This document shows positions 55,437 through 64,000 of a DNA stretch of 64,000 nucleotides, piece by piece (positions within the stretch are counted from its first letter, which is position 1; every line of letters begins with the position of its first letter). The notes below the pieces were generated by a model. It saw nothing but the letters and a program-made list of their open reading frames with translations. It was not told the DNA's origin and searched no databases. The stretch spans positions 166,772,825-166,836,824 of the forward strand of contig NC_073746.1 in NCBI RefSeq assembly GCF_029784135.1, read 5' to 3'. The position numbers were made by a program, and so were the translations under genes. The stretch comes from Toxorhynchites rutilus septentrionalis (taxonomy: Eukaryota > Arthropoda > Insecta > Diptera > Culicidae).

Positions 55437-56328
55437 CCGATTGGTGATTTCAATAGCCTGTTTTGAGAACAATTTTAAGGCTATTGAAACAAGTTTTTGG
55501 ATCAAAAAGTAACAAGTATATAACGCGTAGACATTTTATCTTTCGAATGAAGTGTTTATCATACCATTTCGTTCAGTTGTTTAGGAGCTATTAACGCTCA
55601 AAATCTCGGTCTCCGGCGTAACGCTTTCGTTTTCGAAACTTTGATTTTACCCCCGGTATAGAAATGAAAGACGTAGTCCTACGTCAAAATAGTGTTCGGA
55701 ATATGAATCAAGTTTCTACGCATCATTCAAATTGCGAACACTTCATTTTTAAATGTGAATTTACTGAACTTCAATGTTATAAATAATTGATCATTCAAAA
55801 CCCTGACATTCTTTGGGTTATGGACTACATTTTAACAACATTTACAGGTATCGATACCGATATAGCGCCCTTGGTCCCGAAACCATGTAAACTATAAGAA
55901 ACAAATACAATAAATAATTACATAAACAAAATCCAATTCTTTTGCGAGCATAACATTTTTCCAAAGAAGACTAGCTAATTGTCTTTAATTTGATATATCG
56001 ATCATATGAATCGGTCCAGTAGTTTAGAAGTCATGATTTTTAAAAAACATTGCATTTTTGGTGTTCGGAATTTGAGACAGAAGTGTTCGGAATATGAGTC
56101 AGTGACAAAAATGGTGTTCGGAATTTGAGACAAAAGTGAATGAACATATTTTTAGTTTTTAATCATGAGTATGTATTTGTAAATCAATTTTATTGTAGTC
56201 AAATTAAAAAGAAGGCTCTATGTATCCAAGAATGGTATTTATTTAGAGATAGAGTACCATTTTAAGTAATGAGACACTGTTTGATGGCCATCAAAGCTTA
56301 AGCGTTCGGAATATGAGACAAAACGGTA

Positions 56329-56979
56329 GTATTAGCAACTAGAGACTTGGGGCTTCTCAACAAACCAAAGCTCGTATTGATTATATGTGATTTTCACGAA
56401 GAAGAATCGATTTGCATTTACTAGTTGCGTGAAAACACCCAAAACCGGACAAACCAAGATCATTTACCCTATCTAATTAATGTAGTTTAAAAAGTTAGAA
56501 ATGCAAAAAAAAAACCTTTTCGATGGTAATTTTATCATAGTAAGATAATATGATACACTATGAGTATTTTTTAAATATTTTCTTTTCCAAGCTATTGATA
56601 GTTTCGTGAAAAAAACTACGTCTTTAGCCATAGCTTTAATAGTGAACCATATAAGGATTCAATATAAGGAAAAATTATCTAATTTTCTAATATGTAACAA
56701 TATTTTTCATAGCGATAATATTTGGGGCTTTTTTTACGAATACACGAATACAATACAATAAAAATTCTAAAAAAAAAATAAATTTAGTTAAAATTGTTAA
56801 AATTATATTTATTGTTAAAATTTTCAAAAAAATCGCACATATATAGACAAGGTGCCGAATCAAATTTAAATACGTATTACAGTAGTAGTGAATCTTTAAA
56901 TCCCCCAAAAATGTTTTGAAAAATTTCAAGAATGTTTGATTTGATGATTTTTTTTTGATAATATTTCTCGATACACCAT
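56329..56979. other. AT-rich sequence
   Basis: Nothing recognised. A minus-strand frame at 56687-56929 is built from AT-rich codons and is not supported. Confidence 0.4.
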
Positions 56980-57190
56980 CATAAGATGCACTTTCAGAAT
57001 TTTTTTCATATTTTTATCTCGAAGCTATCGAGAGTGGCGTGTAAAACATTGAAAAGCACATCTTTTCCTTTGTTGAACCTCACAGGGGTTCAAAAAAATA
57101 GTCAAATTTTCCTATTCAATACCCTATACAATATTTTCCATACATTTTCCATTTGGTTTGGGGACACTTTTTACTTCCATACCCAGCCAG
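56980..57190. repeat. inverted repeat partner of 48757-48965
   Basis: ATTTTTATCTCGAAGCTA, TACCCTATACAATATTTTCC and GGGGACACTTTTTACTTCC are the complements of landmarks in the partner. Confidence 0.7.
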
Positions 57191-57299
57191 GCGGTTTAAA
57201 TTCGAAATATTTCGAAAACGAAAGCTTGAATAAAGTTTATTACTATGAGCTTTATAATTTCAAATTACCTCAAGAAAATCCATCAACAAAAAATCCAGT

Positions 57300-57342
57300 G
57301 GAGGGCAAGTCTGGTACCAGCAGCTGCGGTAATTCCAGCTCC
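57300..57342 (+). rRNA. 18S rRNA fragment (530-loop region), pseudogene
   Basis: The 43 bases from GGAGGGCAAGTCTGGTACCA to GGTAATTCCAGCTCC match the near-universal 530-loop region of eukaryotic small-subunit rRNA. As I recall the consensus there are two differences: GTGCCAGC is GTACCAGC, and AGCCGCGG is AGCTGCGG. No further 18S sequence is visible on either side, so this is a short inserted fragment, not a working rRNA gene. Confidence 0.75.
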
Positions 57343-59811
57343 ACTATCTAAATTACATAATCGAAATACGTTTATTGTTGAAATATTAGAATTTAAAAAA
57401 TGTACTAAAAGTTGATTTAAATTTTTTTTTCTGGAATTTCTCCACCCTGGAAATATGATAAAACTTCAGGTATGACTTAAAGATTTCACACACTGTTCAA
57501 AACTTTGTTGTTGATTTTAATTGTTCAATCAAATGAGTAAAAAATTCTTCCTCTCGTGGGTAATACTCAGTCCCCTAAGCCAGATGCATGTTCAAAGTTT
57601 CATTCAAATAAGAGGCAATCGAATTTGTCATTTGGTTTGGAAATTCTCAAATGCTTCAATAATTACAAATATCATTGATTCCAAACGGGAAAACTTTTTT
57701 TAGAGAACATCTCGTTCCTTTTCGCCGTGCCACGTAACCCACTTACTGTGCGGTATCAGTTGCGGTTTTAACTTATTCTAGTCACGTCAGAAATTCCAAA
57801 CCAACATCCATTTTCATTGAAATGAACTTTCATTGCGCACAGTCGGCCACCGTCCAAGGCATCAACCTGTGCGTTGTGGTGGCTACAAATTAGTGTTGAT
57901 ATACACACCAGCTGGACAATGCGCCATAGCTTCAGTCCGGATGTCTTTCGAAAAGGAAAAAAAACGCAACTGTTCCATCGCTAGCAGAGTGTGATAAAAT
58001 TCATGTTTACCGGCTTTCTACTGTTAGATGTTGCATTGGATTACTGTATTTGACTATTTGTTGTCCCACGCTGGAAGAAATGTTTGTTCGTTTAACAGAC
58101 ATCAGCTACCAGATCAAATTTTAATCTTTTGTACACAAAATGGTTCAAGGTTAGCTCAAAACTTGCAGCATGTCAATGTTATTGGGCCAATTGACCAATA
58201 GACAGAATGATGACAGTCTGGAGCACCTCGCCACAGTACGTCACCAAATAAGTCGGTCAACGAACCCATTCCGACATCAATTGCCGGTTTAATTCCAATC
58301 AGTCCCGCTGGTCGTCCCCGAAAGTGAATGAGAGCGATTCTAACTTTGGCCTCTAAGCATTTTCATTCTTCTCTCGAGGTGGTTACCAATCACCGAAACT
58401 GCGGAGTAGCGTTGACACGTTGTCTCGGTAGGTTCTGCCCTGCCGAGCCCAAGTCACGTGTGATCATCCGTTTTGCCTCCGATCCGCTCAATTGAGTCTG
58501 ACGTACAGAATTTGTTTCACTTAAACTTTGACACTTTGTGAAACTATGTTGCTGCACAAAGCGTGGATTTTTGTTGCCGACTGCGCCAGGGTATACTCAT
58601 TCTCATTCACTCGGTCGTAATCAGATCAAAGCGAGAGTTTGTTCATTTATGCCTCGGATGTGTTGGTGGTACGACTAGATGATCTGGACAATGAATCGGT
58701 ACAATCTGGGATTTGCACATATAAATGAGTTTGTGTAAGTGTGGTTCTAAAACATCGACAGCAAAAGAATCTCCATATGACTCAAAAAGTTTTTTAAGTC
58801 GCATCATTAGCCATGGTATGAACAAATTAGTCACGTCCTGTCCGTATGGTACCAACCTGAAGTGCACACGATGTCCAACCGAAGCAAAAACACTTTCAAT
58901 TTTCATATATTGAATGAAAGCGAATTTCGCAGGTTTGGTTTGACGATTGCACGGCTCTTTGGAGCTACGATCCATATATGTCAATCGATTCATCAATCTG
59001 TCAACGAACGCTGCCGATTGATCCGTTATGGTAAGGTTACACGTTACACGTGCTGCAATCCGCCACTACCCTGGGTTTGCGAGCAGAGCCCTTCGATCAC
59101 ACCATCTGACGCAGTGCGTGTAGTTGATTGTTTGTTCGTCTGTTATCCCTACGCTCTGCTCTCAACTCGTATGAACTGAATTTCCCAAATGAGGCTCAAC
59201 GTAAATAAGGAAATAACGCGAGCTTACGTGCTAGCTGGTCCTACGGTCATGGTAAGTAGCGAGCAATGGAACTCTCAATGCCGTAATGAAAATGATAACC
59301 GGTTCATTAAGTAGCGGGTGGTTCAATACCTACTGTGCGAATCAGTTCCAGAAGGTTTCAAGAAGCCAAAATCAGTTCCTTTTCAGATAGGAAATCAACC
59401 AGTCACGATGAACCTGGTATACCTATTTTGAATAGTGTTTTATTCTGTGCCTAATAATTCAAAATTTGACACGAATGAATGCACAAACTGCATACATAGC
59501 ATACAACTCAGAAACATAGAGGAAACATAAAAATCATGACAAGAAAGACACAAAGAAATATAGTTAGACAGAAGAAACCTTTTTTAAGAAAACGTGGAAC
59601 GTGAAAATAGACAACAGAAAACGAAAATAGACAACAGAAAACGAAGAAAAACGAAATTAAAACCTCTCCTAAAAACCATTTGTTATAGGAACAAATGAGG
59701 AAATCAAAATGAAATCGACAAATGACAAAACATGAGTATTTTTGATTCGAATGAAAGTGTGTATTCCGTTTGGGTTAGAGGAAATATGAGTTTTCCACAG
59801 CAATTGGGAAT
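57343..59811. other. longest transposon-poor stretch, no assigned gene
   Basis: Between 57700 and 59300 the base composition is more balanced and no repeat family of this window appears. The minus-strand frame at 58643-58996 (117 codons, HRVHFRLVPYGQDVTNLFIP) and the overlapping plus-strand frames have no recognised domains. It could hold regulatory sequence or UTR of a neighbouring gene. A 20-bp tandem duplication, AAAATAGACAACAGAAAACG, lies at about 59604-59643. Confidence 0.4.
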
Positions 59812-60712
59812 TTTTTGACTCAAGCGTAACTTTCGAAAAGAGCGTATCGATTTTAGTAAGAGAAATCTTTGATAATTTATATCTCAAAAACTATTAGTCG
59901 TACCGAAATAGTGTCTTAGAAAGATTAAAAGAGTATTGATGGTTGAATATGAAGAAAATGTACACTAAAAAAAAATAAGTACTCTTTTTTTTTATTTACA
60001 AAATAAAAATTCAATTTGCAATATCCAAAATATATTTTTTTAATTTTTTATACATTTTTTTCATACAAAATAGAAGTCATGCAAAAAATTTTAAAAATGG
60101 ACCCAAGACGGTAAAACTATTTTTGACGAACTTTGTGGAATCGAATAACCTTTTTTATGAACATGACGGTATAACACGACAAACATATTAAAAGGGATTA
60201 TTTACTATAAAAAAGACAATAAATTAGAAATATTTTTTTAAATATTTCGAGAATGGCTACATTTAGTAGGAGATTGATAATAACCTTTTTTGTTTTAAAT
60301 CACATCAGAATTCATAATTTGTGGCTATAAATGATTGTTAACATACAAAAATTCGAAAATTCCTAAAAATTCGATGTTCCACAAAGTTCGTCAAAAATAG
60401 TTTTACCATCTTGGGCCCATTTTTAAAATTTTCTACATGACTTCTATTTTATATGAAAAAATTGAAAGAAATATATAAAAAAATACATATTTTTTGATAT
60501 GGCAAATTAAAATTTTATTTCGTAAATAAAAAAAGAGTACTAAATAAAATAACAGTGTATATTTTTTTTCAAATTAAGCCAACAATACTCTATAACTCTT
60601 TCTAACACACTATTTCGGTACGACTAATATTTTTTGAGATATAAATTATCAAAGATTTCTCTTACTGAAATCGATACGCCCTTCTCAAAAGTTACGCTTG
60701 AGTCAAAAAATG
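59812..60712. mobile_element. ~900-bp palindromic (foldback) element
   Basis: The left arm from TTTTTTGACTCAAGCGTAAC (59812) to CAAAAATAGTTTTACC-type sequence near 60140 is repeated inverted at about 60371-60712, where the far end reads GTTACGCTTGAGTCAAAAAA. Landmarks on both arms include the complementary GATAATTTATATCTCAAAAA and GTCGTACCGAAATAGTG. About 230 bp of unrelated centre separates the arms. The centre begins with ATGAACATGACGGTATAACA (~60157), which is found again outside the right arm (~60772) for ~90 bp. No coding sequence. Confidence 0.8.
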
Positions 60713-61626
60713 AACCATGATGATGTATTTAGAAAAGTTGTTGGAAATTATAAGCAAATTCATAAAATTTCATGAACATGACGGTATAACACGACAATCA
60801 TATTAAAAGGGATTATTTACTATAAAAAAGACAATAAATTAGAAATATTTTTTTTAAATATTAAATATTTCCACGTGGTATGTGGACGGCCCCTATGCAT
60901 TTGAGAACTCTAAATAAAGGTTACATTTTTCGTAGAGTGACCCCCCTATATAGAAATCGAAGACGTAGTCCTACGCCAAAATGTTTTTTTGTATTAAACT
61001 GATGTTATCGTTTTGCTTCTGACTAACACTTCAGCACTTTTCCTGTTATCTGCTGTGTGGAGGGTGCATGCGATCCTCCTATTACATCCAATGTATTTCG
61101 CTTGCAATGCGTCTTCTCTTTTGTACATACCGTGCCTATGCGACGCAGCCCTGCCGCCCATACTTCGCTCTCTTTGAGGCTTGCTCCAGCCCTGCATCGT
61201 CCAACCCAATTACGAAGCACGAGTCCTCGGTTCTCTTCGGTATTCTGGCAGCGGTGTAGGTAAGACGTGTGCTCTGCCGCTAAAGCATAAAGCATCTCCG
61301 AAATGGCCGGTGTTTTGGTGGCTAAAATCCCACATTAGCGATACTGCAAGGAGTTAGAATTTTCTGCAGTACGGCTACTTGTGTTCGTTGCAGCAAATTG
61401 ACCGGTTGGCCTATTGTTTTAGTGTGGTATTAGAGCGAAAAAGCAAAAACAAATCAAAAAAACAAATACGAGAATAAACATAGCTGTCGTCCCGGCTTAG
61501 TCATTGTGATTGTTGTGTTATCGCCGGTAGCTGGAAAAATGGTTATACACGAGTGTTTTTTTTCTCACTTTTCGTTTGTTTGTTAAATTAGGGAAAATGT
61601 AAAGTGATGTACATGTATTGTTTTTT
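60713..61626. other. repeat flank and unassigned sequence
   Basis: A box AGACGTAGTCCTACGCC follows CCCCCCTATATAGAAAT at 60943-60977, like the right end of the promoter-bearing repeats. 61020-61300 is GC-richer with frames on both strands (for example RNWVGRCRAGASLKESEVWA, minus) that I cannot place. AAGCATAAAGCATCTCCGAA at ~61285 is echoed at 63062. Confidence 0.4.
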
Positions 61627-61945
61627 GACGTAGAACTACGTCTTTCAGGAAGGGTGCCAAATCAGAAAACAGGTCACGTTTTTGTGAAATAAAGTAACCG
61701 TTAATAACTATTTTCACAACGAACAAATTCTGATACTTTGCACGCCAATGGAATCGGAAATTCTCTAAGATTTTACTTACTATTTGATATACTATACAGT
61801 ACAACCCACTAATGCCTAAACAGATTAAATTAATGAAATCTGGAAGCATTCTAATTTTCCCATACATTTGTTCTGCCGATTTGTGTGCATTCCCGAACAG
61901 AGCTGTCAATAACGAGCAACTGACATTCGTTAATGCCCGTTTTCT
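61627..61945. repeat. GACGTAGAACTACGTC repeat family, copy 2
   Basis: It has the same order as 21779-22110: GACGTAGAACTACGTCTTTC, GGGTGCCAAATCAGAAAAC, AATCGGAAATTCTCTAAGAT, TGATATACTATACAGTACAA and CCCATACATTTGTTCTG. Confidence 0.75.
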
Positions 61946-62560
61946 GCATACTTGGTTTAAATGAGCCATCCGCGATTTGAAGCCACACCACTTCTCGTTT
62001 GGTGGTCATCGAAGCAACATGGTTACCGCAGAGGAGGAGTATGGAATAGAGTTTCTTTCCACAAGGGCCCGTCTCAGGGCTTAGAGGCGGAAACCAAAAA
62101 TAGAATAAAATGAAAACACAGATGCGAGTGGGCTAGCATAACACAACGAGCGGATATCATATGGAAGAGTATCCAGAATTTTGGAATATAGATATGCACT
62201 ACATTTATTCAGTGTCACAATGTTAATCACATCTCAAGCGGAATATAGGAGCAAAAGGGTTCATAGTTTGTGATCGATATCTGAGTGAGGAGAAGAAAGT
62301 CTCTTGCGAGTTGAACCATATAAACGAGAAGTGCAGATAGCTTTCGACTCTACTCGACTCATTCGAGTCAACTAAAGTAATAAAAAATTAAATAGCTAAA
62401 AATATATTACAAAAATTTCGATGCATTCTAAAATAATATCCGAAGTGATATACAAGTGAATTGAATAATAAAATTCCGCAGTTCTACGTCGAAAACTGCG
62501 GTCGTGTCCTAAATACAACCCATTACAATTTTTTTTGTATGATCGGACTTGTGGGAGGGA
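61946..62560. other. unassigned; possible LTR-like stretch
   Basis: No reverse transcriptase or integrase is present. A hairpin with stem CCGCAGTT/AACTGCGG and a loop containing CTACGTC lies at 62477-62502. The neighbourhood reads like a retroelement leader, but no second copy exists in the window to prove an LTR. Confidence 0.3.
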
Positions 62561-62584
62561 TCGGAATCGTGCGGTGCGGTGACG

Positions 62585-62715
62585 ACCGCGCTTGGTGTTA
62601 TTAAACGCGGATTTGTAACGGATCGAGACGACCGTGCTTTAGGTGTTTATAGCGGATCGAGATGACCGCATTTTTATTCAATTTGCGGATCGAGGCGACC
62701 ACGATGGTTGGAACG
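62585..62715. repeat. degenerate CGGATCGAG.CGACC repeats
   Basis: CGGATCGAGACGACCG, CGGATCGAGATGACCG and CGGATCGAGGCGACCA occur at about 62618, 62653 and 62685, with a partial copy (GACGACCGCG) near 62580. Spacing is 32-36 bp. Confidence 0.7.
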
Positions 62716-63296
62716 AATGATACAATTGCAATCGATTGGCTATATATAATGGTAAACATTGATTTGGTTACGCGAAATTTTCGTCGCGCGGGTAATGAAC
62801 TGCCGCCACGAGCCACAAAGAAACCCGAGCTTATTTGTTTTATATTCGCGGTACTGGAGTTTGTGTCAGTAGAAAAATTAAAAATGGTCAGTGACACTGG
62901 CTGACGAATAGAACTGTAATATGATATAATTCGACGAGGTGGATGTACTCGCGGGCTTGAAATAAGCTCGCGCTTGAGAAAATATGAAAAATGTAAGATT
63001 TGTATCCTCCAAGCACCTTTACAGAATGTTTCAAGATTAAGGGCGCTTCAGCAGCTGAACCATAAAGCATCTCCGAAAAAATATCTGCTTCAAATAAAAT
63101 CCCATGTTTCAGGACTGTTGTCGAGTTAGGAAAAATTTCGTGTTCGAGAAAGATGCTTTTCGAATGTCAAAACGATTTTTTTTTTAGAATCAGACAGCGA
63201 ATATTGTTCCTCGTTCATGTTCCGTTCGATCTGGTCTGTTCTCCAGCCAGAATCTGATTATATTCCAATTATGAAGAGAGTTAATTGTCATACTCT
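62716..63296. other. unassigned sequence
   Basis: A frame at 62662-62904 (+) has no recognised features. Nothing else was seen. Confidence 0.35.
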
Positions 63297-63645
63297 ATTA
63301 TCTCTTCTCTCTTTTCTCTTTTCTCTTTCTCTTTTCTCTTTTCTCTTTTCTCTTTTCTCTTTTCTCTTTTCTCTTTTCTCTTTTCTCTTTTCTCTTTCTC
63401 TTCTCTCTTCTCTCTTCTCTCTTCTCTCTTCTCTCTTCTCTCTTCTCTCTTCTCTCTTCTCTCTTCTCTCTTCTCTCTTCTCTCTTCTCTCTTCTCTCTT
63501 CTCTCTTCTCTCTTCTCTCTTCTCTCTTCTCTCTTCTCTCTTCTCTCTTCTCTCTTCTCTCTTCTCTCTTCTCTCTTCTCTCTTCTCTCTTCTCTCTTCT
63601 CTCTTCTCTCTTCTCTCTTCTCTCTTCTCTCTTCTCTCTTCTCTC
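63297..63645. repeat. (CTCTTTT)n then (CTCTCTT)n heptamer array
   Basis: The first ~100 bp consist of CTCTTTT heptamers and the next ~245 bp of almost perfect CTCTCTT heptamers. The period is again seven, so all frames are open and translate into artificial repeats (LFSLLSS, EKREERR). Confidence 0.95.
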
Positions 63646-63681
63646 TGTTTTCTCTTCTATAGTGACTAAAAGGAGGAATGA

Positions 63682-63846
63682 ATGATTGAGGAATACGACA
63701 AATGCAAAAGCGAGTATCTAAATGATCAATCAACCCAAGTAAAATTCGCATCTCTTGATCGGATCCTTCAATACCAACAGCTAGCCAGAATCATAAATCG
63801 TCTAGCCAGAATCATAAACTTCTTGGACAAGGGTGAGTATGAATAG
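63682..63846 (+). CDS. 54-codon frame of unknown function, doubtful
   Basis: An ATG just after the heptamer array opens MIEEYDKCKSEYLNDQ, then KFASLDRILQYQQ and an in-frame 7-codon duplication (LARIINR, LARIINF), ending at TAG. The composition is charged and helical, more protein-like than most short frames here. AAGGGTGAGTATG at ~63830 could be a splice donor, making this a coding exon. No family is recognised. Confidence 0.25.
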   Translation: MIEEYDKCKSEYLNDQSTQVKFASLDRILQYQQLARIINRLARIINFLDKGEYE

Positions 63847-64000
63847 ATCCGTCTTAATTGCATCAATGGTGATAATAAAATATATCGTCTCCTCATTTTA
63901 TGAAAAGAATAATCAAAAATAAAATCATTTGTTTCAATCATAACGCCGTCTCAGACGCATCCACAAGATATTCCGATTACACTGGTAAACGTATATTTCC
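63847..64000. other. window end, nothing recognised
   Basis: No gene or repeat was seen. Confidence 0.4.

Larger units (their letters stand above)
54087..55689. mobile_element. promoter-bearing repeat, copy C (nested)
   Basis: It begins ACAGGAAGTGGGTTATATC and TGACGTAGGACTA (54125-54137) and ends GACGTAGTCCTACGTCAAA. It is longer than copy B: there are three CACATGAATGTATTTTTAAA-type units (about 54380, 54585 and 55095) and an additional stretch at 54680-54960, apparently a second internal duplication. Confidence 0.8.
53738..56326. mobile_element. TACCG-family element, complete termini, carrying a nested repeat
   Basis: CCGTTTTGTCTCATATT at 53738 and its complement ending at 56326 are flanked by TA on both sides. 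Family sequence runs to about 54086 (ATCTTTATTAAAA) and resumes at 55690 (TAGTGTTCGGAATATGAATC). The join corresponds to continuous sequence at about 14630-14655 in the other copy. Without the insert the element would be about 1 kb. The interior consists of repeated units and shows GGTGTTCGGAATTTGAGAC phrases near 56057 and 56112, echoing the terminus. It encodes nothing. Confidence 0.8.

Noticed and set aside
58643..58996. 117-codon minus-strand gene
   Set aside because: No recognised domain and overlapping frames on the other strand are equally open; kept only as a remark.
63217..63751. Long SLFSLLS and EKREERR frames
   Set aside because: They are products of the CTCTCTT/CTCTTTT heptamer array.

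Overview
The window looks like non-genic, transposon-packed DNA from a mosquito (Diptera: Culicidae). This rests on recognisable element types rather than on any host marker gene: two DD37E transposases of the kind described from mosquitoes (ITmD37E), Mos1-like and other DD34D mariners, Tc1-like remnants, a CR1-clade (T1/Q-like) retrotransposon, a tRNA-derived SINE, a Transib (RAG1-related) relic, hAT and piggyBac-type non-autonomous elements, and much AT-rich sequence. Only one stretch reads convincingly as a host gene.

Layout. 1-8 kb: degenerate Tc1 transposase on the minus strand (~745-1215), palindromic-box repeats, and a SINE with an intact 13-bp target duplication (4339-4603). 8-11.5 kb: a DD37E fragment, a decayed CR1 reverse transcriptase, and a GTGGTCA-type inverted-repeat element. 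11.59-12.21 kb: two spliced exons (+) of a protein with a WH1/EVH1-like domain followed by a basic stretch and a CRIB-like motif, then a putative 3' UTR to ~13.6 kb. 13.8-20.7 kb: a nest, with a CR1 element (16227-19802) inside a promoter-bearing repeat, next to another CR1 fragment and a ~500-bp direct-repeat pair. 21-25 kb: repeats sharing a GACGTAG..CTACGTC box. 25.6-29.1 kb: a readable three-level nest, an ITmD37E element in a 5'-truncated LINE in a Tc1-like element. 29.5-32.8 kb: rearranged mariners and a ~450-bp hexanucleotide array. 33-37.6 kb: a piggyBac-type MITE, copy B of the promoter-bearing repeat, and a second DD37E transposase. 38-41.8 kb: LINE RT fragment, mariner, then the Transib relic. 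43-48 kb: hAT fragment, piggyBac-type MITE, a 1.45-kb foldback element with heptamer arms, and a Mos1-like mariner. 49-57.4 kb: MITEs, a tandem 155-bp repeat, a delimited hAT element, a TACCG-type element containing copy C of the promoter repeat, and a short 18S rRNA-like piece. 59.8-64 kb: a ~900-bp palindrome, more box repeats, and a second heptamer array.

There is no operon or pathway here. The relations that matter are insertional: which element sits inside which, and three copies of a repeat that keep a well-spaced TATA/initiator pair on the minus strand. The most interesting items are that promoter-bearing repeat family, the foldback element with satellite arms, the spliced Transib relic and the WH1/CRIB exons. 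All identifications were made by eye from sequence; no database search was run.
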